64,000 bases of DNA from Streptomyces platensis (GTDB lineage: Bacteria; Actinomycetota; Actinomycetes; Streptomycetales; Streptomycetaceae): NCBI RefSeq assembly GCF_008704855.1, contig NZ_CP023691.1, positions 6,138,001 through 6,202,000 of the forward strand, given 5' to 3'. The notes below the pieces were generated by a model that made no database searches, had not been told where the DNA came from, and saw only the letters and a program-made list of their open reading frames with translations. A program made the translations under genes and the position numbers. This document shows, in pieces, positions 52,622 to 59,599 of the stretch. Within the stretch, counting starts at the first letter, position 1. The number at the start of each line of letters is the position of its first letter.

Positions 52622-53239
52622 GTGCCCGGTCCCGCGCGCCGTCCCAGGCGCCGGCTCAACCAGCCCCGCGAGCAGGTCCTGGCCGCGGCGATGGCGACCA
52701 TCGCCGCCGAGGGCCTGGACCGGCTGACCATGGCCGGACTGGGCCGCGAGGTCGGCATGAGCAGCGGCCACATCCTCTACTACTTCGGTACGAAGGACGA
52801 GCTGCTGCTCCAGACCCTCCAGTGGAGCGAGGAGCAGCTCGGTGCCGAGCGCCGGGCCGCCCTCTCCCGCCGCGTCCCGGCCCGGGAACGGCTGGACGCC
52901 CTGGTCGACCTCTACCTCCCCGAAGGCCACCGCGACCCGCGCTGGACGCTGTGGCTGGAGGTGTGGAACCGCTCCCAGAACGCCGACGACGAGACCCGGG
53001 AACGCCAGCTGGAACTGGAACTGGCCTGGCACCGCGACCTGGTGGCCCTGCTCGTCGAGGGCATCTCGAAGGGCGAGTTCCGCCCCGTCGACCCCGAACG
53101 CTTCGCCACCCGCACCCGCGCCCTCCTCGACGGCTTCGGCTCCCAGCTCGTCGTCGGCCTCCCGGGCACCGAGCGGGCAGAAGTGGGGGACCACGTACGG
53201 GAGTTCCTGGACGAATCGCTGTCCGTCCCCCAGGGCTGA
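52622..53239 (+). CDS. TetR-family regulator (BetI-like)
   Basis: A 205-residue repressor. The helix-turn-helix reads MATIAAEGLDRLTMAGLGREVGMSSGHILYYFGTKDELL; the C-terminal part (RWTLWLEVWNRSQNADDETRERQLELE) is the BetI-like ligand domain. GTG 52622 has GGAGG 5 bases upstream. It sits 35 bases after the agmatine-deiminase gene and so is a candidate regulator of this gene set, through either the TTAGAG sites or CTGTA-N7-TACAG. Confidence 0.9.
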   Translation: MPGPARRPRRRLNQPREQVLAAAMATIAAEGLDRLTMAGLGREVGMSSGHILYYFGTKDELLLQTLQWSEEQLGAERRAALSRRVPARERLDALVDLYLPEGHRDPRWTLWLEVWNRSQNADDETRERQLELELAWHRDLVALLVEGISKGEFRPVDPERFATRTRALLDGFGSQLVVGLPGTERAEVGDHVREFLDESLSVPQG

Positions 53240-53290
53240 CCGCGGCGGGCCGGGCGCCGCCGGCGCGGCCCCGGCACGTCCTCCCGGCGC

Positions 53291-53608
53291 CTACGCCCCC
53301 GGAAGGAAGCGCCGGCGGTACATCTCGACGGCCTGCTCCGGCGGGTAGTTGGGCAGCGCGCTGACCGCCCCGTCCGCCTTGGAGATCACGATGTGCGAGC
53401 CGCCCGGATCACGGGGATAGGCGGTGGGGTCCGTCCTGGGCGGGAAGACCGGGTAGACCAGATAGCCGATGTCGAATGCGTGGACGTGCAGCGCCGGTTC
53501 GTCCCCGTCCGGCCAGACGCGGGGGAAGTGCCCCCGCCCGATCTCCAGCGCCTCCGCGGCGCTGGTGGGGATCGGCCGGTGCCCTGCTTGCGGTTGCGGT
53601 TCGGACAT
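53291..53608 (-). CDS. small hypothetical protein, perhaps YrhB/Imm35-like
   Basis: A 105-residue cytosolic protein from ATG 53608, with AAAGGAG 6 bases upstream. The pattern FDIGYLVYPVF, G..IVISKADGAVSALPNYPPEQAVEMYRRRF recalls small YrhB or Imm35-type folds, in which a strand pair is followed by a Val-Ser-Lys-x-x-Gly turn. The likeness is weak. No toxin gene is adjacent, so no immunity role is claimed. Confidence 0.7.
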   Translation of the reverse strand: MSEPQPQAGHRPIPTSAAEALEIGRGHFPRVWPDGDEPALHVHAFDIGYLVYPVFPPRTDPTAYPRDPGGSHIVISKADGAVSALPNYPPEQAVEMYRRRFLPGA

Positions 53609-53832
53609 CTCGCTCCTTTCTCTTCTCTCGCCCGGCCCGGGCCGCACACGGTGACCGGGGCGGTGGCGCCTCGCGGCTTCGAGGGCGACCCTATGCCGTA
53701 GAGGGCGTGCTGCTGCGGCTGTGCCAGGGGACGCCACCCGCCTCCCGCGTGACCACAACGCACGTAAGTACCTGCGATCGTTGCCGCCCGCTCCCTTGCC
53801 GCCGGCCCCCGGTTCCGCGACCGTAACCGGCT

Positions 53833-55164
53833 ATGGGACGAGAGCAATGGAAGAAGATCTGGGTCGGTTCGGCCGGCAACATGGTCGAGTGGTTCGACTG
53901 GTTCGTGTACGCCAGTTTCGCGGTCTACTTCGCGGATTCGTTCTTCCCCAAGGGGAATGACACCGCGAACCTCATGAACACCATGGGCATCTTCGCGGTG
54001 GGCTTCTTCATGCGCCCGGTGGGTGGCTGGGTGCTCGGCCGGGTCGGCGACCGCCGGGGCCGTAAGGCGGCGCTCACGCTGACCGTCACCCTGATGTCCG
54101 CCTCGGCGATCCTGATCGCCGTCGCGCCCACCTACGGGGTCGCGGGCTACGGCGGAGTGGCCGTGCTGCTCCTCGCGCGGATGCTCCAGGGGCTCTCGGT
54201 CGGCGGGGAGTACGCGGCCAGCGCGACCTACCTCACCGAGGCCTCCGCGCCCGGCCGCCGCGGCTTCGCCTCCAGCTTCCAGTACGTGTCCATGACCGCG
54301 GGCCAGCTGCTCGGCCTCGGCCTCCAGATCGTGCTCCAGCGCACCCTGTCCGAGGACGCCCTGCACAGCTGGGCCTGGCGGATCCCGTTCATCATCGGTG
54401 CGCTGGGCGCCGCCGTCGTCTTCTACCTGCGCCGCAACATGCTGGAGACCGAGGTCTACGCCGAGGACGACAGCGCCCACGCCGACCCGGCACGCGGCAC
54501 CATCAAGGCGCTGCTGGCCCACAAGCGCGAGGCGTTCCTGGTCATCGCGCTCACCATGGGCGGCACGGTCGCGTACTACACCTACACGACCTACCTCACC
54601 AAGTACCTCTCGGGCAGTGCCGGTCTGTCCAAGCCGACCGCCTCCCTGGTCAGCTTCTGTGCGCTGTTCCTCTTCATGTGTCTTCAGCCGCTGGCGGGCC
54701 GGCTCTCCGACCGGATCGGCCGCCGTCCGCTGCTGATCACCTTCGCGGTCGGCTCGACGTTCCTGACCGTGCCGATCATGACGCTGCTCAAGCACGCCGG
54801 CAGCTTCTGGCCCGCCCTCGGGCTCTCGCTGCTCGCCCTGGTCGTCATCACCGGCTACACCTCGATCAACGCCTGTGTGAAGGCCGAGCTGTTCCCGACC
54901 GGCATCCGCGCGCTGGGCGTGGCCCTGCCGTACGCCATCGCCAACGCGCTGTTCGGCGGCACCGCGGAGTATGTCGCCCTGTGGTTCAAGAAGGGCGGCA
55001 TCGAGTCCGGCTACTACTGGTACGTCGCCGGCTGCGCCGCGGTCTCGCTGATCGTCTACATCACCATGCGCGAGACCCGGTCCATCGACCTGCACCGGGT
55101 CGGCAAGGAGGACGCGGGCGCGGGGGCCGGCCGGACGCGGGTGGGCGAGCCCGTCGCCGACTGA
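53833..55164 (+). CDS. MFS transporter, metabolite:H+ symporter (KgtP/ShiA-type)
   Basis: A 443-residue carrier with twelve helices. MHS-family signatures: NMVEWFDWFVYASFAVYFADSFFP at the start, RPVGGWVLGRVGDRRGRKAAL (loop 2-3), RMLQGLSVGGEYAASATYLTEASAPGRRG, and GRLSDRIGRRPLL (loop 8-9). The family takes up dicarboxylates such as 2-oxoglutarate, shikimate or citrate. The substrate is not predictable. No ribosome site is seen before ATG 53833. A terminator follows. Confidence 0.92.
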   Translation: MGREQWKKIWVGSAGNMVEWFDWFVYASFAVYFADSFFPKGNDTANLMNTMGIFAVGFFMRPVGGWVLGRVGDRRGRKAALTLTVTLMSASAILIAVAPTYGVAGYGGVAVLLLARMLQGLSVGGEYAASATYLTEASAPGRRGFASSFQYVSMTAGQLLGLGLQIVLQRTLSEDALHSWAWRIPFIIGALGAAVVFYLRRNMLETEVYAEDDSAHADPARGTIKALLAHKREAFLVIALTMGGTVAYYTYTTYLTKYLSGSAGLSKPTASLVSFCALFLFMCLQPLAGRLSDRIGRRPLLITFAVGSTFLTVPIMTLLKHAGSFWPALGLSLLALVVITGYTSINACVKAELFPTGIRALGVALPYAIANALFGGTAEYVALWFKKGGIESGYYWYVAGCAAVSLIVYITMRETRSIDLHRVGKEDAGAGAGRTRVGEPVAD

Positions 55165-55176
55165 GGCCCGTCCTGG

Positions 55177-55217
55177 CCGGAACCGGCCTTCGCCGCCCGC
55201 GGCAGGGCCGGTTCCGG
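55177..55217 (+). terminator. terminator of the MHS transporter gene
   Basis: A perfect 12-bp stem, CCGGAACCGGCC with GGCCGGTTCCGG, with a 17-base loop. Confidence 0.75.
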
Positions 55218-55255
55218 GATAGGCGCGTGCGGCGCCGGCTGGTTGGCTGGACGGC

Positions 55256-56650
55256 ATGAAGATCACGAGACAGTTATGCCTGCCGCTGCTGCTCACCGGC
55301 CTGCTGGCCTCGGCCGTCGCGGCCCCGGCCACGGCGACGGCCCGGACCGGCGGGGCACACCCGGCCACGGCCCCGCCGGCCACGGTGCGCCCGGCCGCCG
55401 ACGACATCCGGGCCAGGCTCGCGGCCGTCCCCGGTATGCGGGTGGTCAAGGAGAACCCGGCCCCCGCCGGCTACCGCTCGTTCGCGCTGACCTACCGCCA
55501 GCCCGTCGACCACCGGCACCCCGGCCGGGGCACCTTCGCGCAGCGGCTGAACCTGCTGCACCGGTCCACCGCCCGGCCGATGGTGCTCCACACCAACGGC
55601 TACGACCTCAACTACCAGACATCCGACTACCGCGCCGAGCCGACCGAGATCCTCGACGGCAACCAGATCAGCACCGAGCAGCGGTACTTCGGCACCTCCC
55701 GCCCCCGTCCCGTCGACTGGACCAAGCTCGACATCCGGCAGGCGGCGGCCGACCACCACCGGCTGGTCCAGGCGCTCAAACCGCTCTACCCCGCCCGGTG
55801 GATCTCCACCGGCGCCAGCAAGGGCGGGATGGCCACCGTCTACCACCGGCGCTTCTACCCGCACGACGTGGCCGGCTCCGTGGCGTACGCGGCCCCGAAC
55901 AACACCGACGACCGGGACGACGCCGCCGTGGACCGCTTCCTGGCGCGCCGGGGCACCCCCGCCTGCCGGGCCGCACTCACCGCCGTGCAGCGCGAGATCC
56001 TGGGATCCCGGCGGGCGGAGATGGCCGGCCGCCTCTCCCGCTGGGCCGCGCGCGAGGGCCAGACCTTCCGCACCATCGGAAGCGTCGACCGCGTGCTGGA
56101 GCTCACCGTTCTTCAGCTGCCCATGCTCTTCTGGATGCGCGACGGCGAGGCGGGCTGCGACGGTATCCCCCGGCCCGCTGCCGAGGGCGATGCGCTGTAC
56201 ACCTGGTTCGCCGACATGGTCCAGCTGCCCGGCTACGCCGACCGCAACCTGTTGCCCGTGACCGCGTCCTTCTACCAGCTGGGCACCCAGCTCGGCTTCG
56301 TGGAACTCGCCGCCCCGCAGCTGGCCGGAAAGCTGCGCTACCCGGGCATCCAGACGATGCGGACCTATGTGCCCCGCACGATTCCGCTGCGCTTCCAGCC
56401 CGGCGCCATGCCCGATATCGACCGCTGGGTCCGGCACCACGGCAGCGAACTGAGCTTCGTGTACGGCGCGAACGACCCCGCGGGGGCCGAGCCGTTCCGT
56501 ACCGGCAAAGGCAGCCGGGACGCGCACGTCTACCTGGCGCCGCACACCAGTCATGTCGTGAAGATCGCCGACCTGGCGCCCCGGGACCGTGCCCGGGCCA
56601 CCGCCGCGCTCCGCCGCTGGGCGGGGGTGGACGGCCCGCCCGCATCGTGA
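55256..56650 (+). CDS. secreted S37-family tripeptidyl aminopeptidase
   Basis: A 464-residue exported serine peptidase that removes tripeptides from extracellular proteins. A Sec signal occupies residues 1-28 (LCLPLLLTGLLASAVAAPATA). Motifs of the S37 family: LTYRQPVDHRHPGRGTFAQRL, TNGYDLN, the nucleophile in STGASKGGMATVYHRRF, VYGANDP (Asp), and the histidine in APHTSHVVKIADL. It is a single gene between the MHS transporter and the cimA leader. Confidence 0.92.
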   Translation: MKITRQLCLPLLLTGLLASAVAAPATATARTGGAHPATAPPATVRPAADDIRARLAAVPGMRVVKENPAPAGYRSFALTYRQPVDHRHPGRGTFAQRLNLLHRSTARPMVLHTNGYDLNYQTSDYRAEPTEILDGNQISTEQRYFGTSRPRPVDWTKLDIRQAAADHHRLVQALKPLYPARWISTGASKGGMATVYHRRFYPHDVAGSVAYAAPNNTDDRDDAAVDRFLARRGTPACRAALTAVQREILGSRRAEMAGRLSRWAAREGQTFRTIGSVDRVLELTVLQLPMLFWMRDGEAGCDGIPRPAAEGDALYTWFADMVQLPGYADRNLLPVTASFYQLGTQLGFVELAAPQLAGKLRYPGIQTMRTYVPRTIPLRFQPGAMPDIDRWVRHHGSELSFVYGANDPAGAEPFRTGKGSRDAHVYLAPHTSHVVKIADLAPRDRARATAALRRWAGVDGPPAS

Positions 56651-56708
56651 GACGTCCCGTGGTGCCACCCGGGGTTGTGGCACACTGCGGACCGTGCTCT
56701 CGTTCGCC

Positions 56709-56744
56709 ATGATTATTGGCAGCAGGCGCGCCGGTCCGCAGTGA
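56709..56744 (+). CDS. cimA leader peptide (MIIGSRRAGPQ)
   Basis: An 11-codon frame with two consecutive ATT isoleucine codons right after the start, rare codons in this genome. Isoleucine is the end product of the pathway that CimA opens. Position before a hairpin pair and a T6 terminator fits control by charged tRNA(Ile). Confidence 0.75.
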   Translation: MIIGSRRAGPQ

Positions 56745-56801
56745 CCGCCCCGTACGAACCGAGTGCGGCGCGGCCACCGTCGTCCCAGACCCGCGCGCAG
56801 A

Positions 56802-56827
56802 CCTCTCGCACCCGCGAGAGGTTTTTT
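56802..56827 (+). terminator. attenuator terminator before cimA
   Basis: A perfect 8-bp stem, CCTCTCGC-ACCC-GCGAGAGG, followed by six T. It lies 106 bases before the cimA start codon, so it must be read through for expression. Confidence 0.9.
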
Positions 56828-56932
56828 CGTTTCCGGCCCACATCTCACCGGAGGCGGAGCGCGAGGGAACATGGAGGGGCGGTGGAACCGGTTATTCCGG
56901 TAGACCGAGATCCCGACAGGAGCCAGACCAGC

Positions 56933-58636
56933 ATGACGGACGCAAACTCCCACCCGTCTCCCGCCACCACCCCGGCCGGAGCCGCTGCGCGGCGCCCCTC
57001 CCTGAATGCGTCGCCCGCCCCCCGGCCCGCCGACGCGGTGTCCGACGACTTCCATGTCTTCGACACCACGCTCCGCGACGGCGCACAGCGCGAGGGCATC
57101 AGTCTCACGGTCGCCGACAAGCTGACCATCGCCCGGCACCTCGAAGAATTCGGGGTCGGCTTCATCGAGGGGGGCTGGCCCGGCGCCAATCCGCGGGACA
57201 CCGAGTTCTTCCAGCGGGCCCGCGAGGAGATCGACTTCCGGCACGCCCAGCTGGTCGCGTTCGGCGCCACCCGCAAGGCCGGGGTCCGCGTCGAGGACGA
57301 TCCGCAGGTCGCCGCGCTGCTGGAGTCCGGGGCCCCGGTCATCACGCTGGTCGCCAAGTCCCATGTCGGGCATGTGGAGCTGGCGTTGCGCACCACCCCC
57401 GAGGAGAACCTCGCGATGGTGCGGGACACCGTCCGCTACCTGCGCGACCAGGGCCGCCGGGTCTTCCTCGACTGTGAGCACTTCTTCGACGGCTATGCCC
57501 TGGACGCCGTCTACGCCAAGCAGGTCGTCCGCACCGCGAGCGAGGCCGGCGCCGATGTCGTGGTGCTCTGCGACACCAACGGCGGGATGCTCCCGGCGCA
57601 GATCACCGCCGTCGTCCGGACCGTCCTCGCGGACACCGGGGCACGGCTGGGCATCCACGCCCAGGACGACACCGGCTGCGCCGTCGCCAACACCCTGGCC
57701 GCGGTGGACGCGGGCGCCACCCACGTCCAGTGCACCGCCAACGGCTACGGCGAGCGGGTCGGCAACTCCAACCTCTTCCCGGTCGTCGCCGCCCTGGAGC
57801 TCAAGTACGGGCGGCAGGTGCTGCCCGAGGGCAAACTCGCCGAGACCACCCGGATCTCGCACGCCATCGCCGAGGTCGTCAACCTCACCCCCTCCACCCA
57901 CCAGCCCTACGTCGGAGTCTCCGCCTTCGCCCACAAGGCCGGACTGCACGCCTCCGCCATCAAGGTCGACCCGGATCTCTACCAGCACATCGATCCGGCG
58001 CTGGTCGGCAACAGCATGCGGATGCTGGTCTCCGACATGGCCGGCCGGGCGTCCATCGAGCTCAAGGGCAAGGAGCTGGGCATCGATCTGAGCGGCGACC
58101 GTGCGCTGGTCGGCCGGGTCGTCGAGCGGGTCAAGGAGCGGGAGCTGGCGGGGTACACGTACGAGGCCGCCGATGCGTCCTTCGAGCTGCTGCTGCGCGC
58201 GGAGCTCCAGCGGGCGGAAGGGGGCCGGCCGCGCAGTTACTTCACGGTGGAGTCCTGGCGGGCGATCGTCGAGGACCGCCCGGACGGGACGCACGCCAAC
58301 GAGGCGACCGTGAAGCTGTGGGCCAAGGGGGAGCGGATCGTCGCCACCGCCGAGGGCAACGGCCCGGTCAACGCGCTCGACCGGGCGCTGCGGGTGGGGC
58401 TGGAGCGGATCTATCCGCAGCTGGCCCACATGGAGCTGGTGGACTACAAGGTCCGCATCCTGGAGGGCGCCCTGGGCACCGGCTCGATCACCCGGGTCCT
58501 GGTCTCCACCAGCGACGGCCGGGGCGAGTGGTCCACGGTCGGTGTCGCGGAGAACGTGATCGCCGCGTCCTGGCAGGCGCTGGACGACGCCTATGCGTAC
58601 GGGCTGCTGCGGGCCGGGGTCGAGCCGCAGGAGTGA
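56933..58636 (+). CDS. cimA: (R)-citramalate synthase, CimA type
   Basis: A 567-residue enzyme that condenses acetyl-CoA and pyruvate to citramalate, opening a threonine-independent route to 2-ketobutyrate and isoleucine. Motifs: DTTLRDGAQREGISL (metal Asp and Arg), IEGGWPGANPRD, HAQDDTGCAVANTLAAVDAG (metal His, CimA-type), QCTANGYGERVGNSNL and AHKAGLHASAI. The GGWPG motif distinguishes the CimA family from isopropylmalate synthase. The C-terminal LeuA_dimer domain for feedback is present. ATG 56933 has AGGAG 10 bases upstream; GTG 56882 is an in-frame alternative with GGAGG. Confidence 0.93.
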   Translation: MTDANSHPSPATTPAGAAARRPSLNASPAPRPADAVSDDFHVFDTTLRDGAQREGISLTVADKLTIARHLEEFGVGFIEGGWPGANPRDTEFFQRAREEIDFRHAQLVAFGATRKAGVRVEDDPQVAALLESGAPVITLVAKSHVGHVELALRTTPEENLAMVRDTVRYLRDQGRRVFLDCEHFFDGYALDAVYAKQVVRTASEAGADVVVLCDTNGGMLPAQITAVVRTVLADTGARLGIHAQDDTGCAVANTLAAVDAGATHVQCTANGYGERVGNSNLFPVVAALELKYGRQVLPEGKLAETTRISHAIAEVVNLTPSTHQPYVGVSAFAHKAGLHASAIKVDPDLYQHIDPALVGNSMRMLVSDMAGRASIELKGKELGIDLSGDRALVGRVVERVKERELAGYTYEAADASFELLLRAELQRAEGGRPRSYFTVESWRAIVEDRPDGTHANEATVKLWAKGERIVATAEGNGPVNALDRALRVGLERIYPQLAHMELVDYKVRILEGALGTGSITRVLVSTSDGRGEWSTVGVAENVIAASWQALDDAYAYGLLRAGVEPQE

Positions 58637-58725
58637 CCGCCGCGGCGACGCCGCGACCGCGGCCCCGCACGGCCCTCGGGGGAGAGGCCGGCGCGGGGCC
58701 GCGGTCGTAGGGGGGAGCGGCCGGC

Positions 58726-59358
58726 TCAGGCCTCCGGGGCCGCCTTGACGGCCGAGATGTCGAAGGTGAGCTTGACCTTGTCGCTGACCATGACGCCGCC
58801 GGTCTCCAGCGCGGCGTTCCAGGTCAGGCCCCAGTCGGAGCGCAGGATCTCGGCGCTGCCCTCGAAGCCGACCCGCTCGGCGCCGTAGACATCGGTGGCC
58901 GAGCCGTGGAACTCCAGGTCGATGGTGAGCGGCTTGGTGACGTCCCGCAGGGTCAGATCGCCGGTGATGCGGTAGCGGTCGCCGCCCACGCGCTCGGCGG
59001 CGGTGCTGCGGAAGGTCATCAGCGGGAAGGTCTCGGCGTCGAAGAAGTCGGCGCTGCGCAGATGGCCGTCGCGGTCCGCGATCCCGGTGTCGATGCTGGC
59101 GATCGTGACGTCGAGGGAGGCGGTGGAGCGGGCCGGCTCGGACCCGTCGAGGTGCAGCGAGCCCTCGTACACCCCGAAGGCGCCGCGGACGTTGGTGACC
59201 ATGGCGTGCCGGACGGTGAAGCCGATGCTGCTGTGGGCCGGGTCGATGGTGTAGTCGCCGGTCAGCGCCGCGAACCCGGGGTCCGCGTCGAGGACGGCAG
59301 CGGTGGCGGGGGCGGTGACGGCGGTGTCGGCGGTGCGCTTGCGGTTGAACAGAGCCAT
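58726..59358 (-). CDS. YceI-family lipid-binding protein
   Basis: A 210-residue protein with a YceI lipocalin-like barrel from about residue 35 (GDYTIDPAHSSIGFTVRHAMVTNVRGAF, SADFFDAETFPLMTF, GDLTLRDVTKPLTIDLEF). The family binds isoprenoid or quinone-like lipids. There is no signal peptide: the N-terminus is basic then Ala/Thr-rich, so it is probably cytosolic. ATG 59358 has GAGGAGG upstream. Confidence 0.92.
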   Translation of the reverse strand: MALFNRKRTADTAVTAPATAAVLDADPGFAALTGDYTIDPAHSSIGFTVRHAMVTNVRGAFGVYEGSLHLDGSEPARSTASLDVTIASIDTGIADRDGHLRSADFFDAETFPLMTFRSTAAERVGGDRYRITGDLTLRDVTKPLTIDLEFHGSATDVYGAERVGFEGSAEILRSDWGLTWNAALETGGVMVSDKVKLTFDISAVKAAPEA

Positions 59359-59401
59359 GGCTCCTCCTCAAAGACGGTGCACTCGGCGTGCGCGAAGTTT
59401 T

Positions 59402-59451
59402 GTTTAAGCTTCAACGAGATGCACCGTAACCCCATCTGGTTCAACATTCAA
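59402..59451 (-). promoter_or_regulatory. YceI promoter with MarR-like operator
   Basis: On the minus strand: TTGAAT (59451-59446), 17 bases, TACGGT (59428-59423). The near-palindrome GTTGAAGCTTAAAC (59415-59402) begins just downstream, at about +1 to +14. TTCAAC recurs three times on the plus strand between 59410 and 59452. Confidence 0.55.
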
Positions 59452-59599
59452 CCTCTTGGTTCGAAAGGGCTCCGCCGGCCGGGTGGCGGTCGGCGTTCCG
59501 GCGCGGTCATTGCCGCTCGCCGACGGCCCGTGCTAGACCATCGGGAACTCCCAAGTGCGCAGCGCCACCCCCCAGTTGACGCCCTGGAGAGGACCGACC

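Larger units (their letters stand above)
56651..56932. promoter_or_regulatory. cimA leader region with attenuator
   Basis: An 11-base perfect inverted repeat, CACTGCGGACC (56683-56693) with GGTCCGCAGTG (56733-56743), brackets a leader peptide gene; its right arm covers the last leader codons and the stop. The terminator follows 58 bases later. GTGCCA and TGGCAC (56663, 56679) form a further small stem. No confident promoter is seen; CACACT (56681) is a possible -10. Confidence 0.75.

Noticed and set aside
53291..53608. Immunity gene of a toxin system
   Set aside because: Likeness to YrhB/Imm35 is weak and no polymorphic toxin or secretion gene is adjacent.
56663..56827. T-box riboswitch before cimA
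   Set aside because: No stem I specifier loop or conserved T-box antiterminator sequence is seen; the leader peptide with two Ile codons explains the terminator better.
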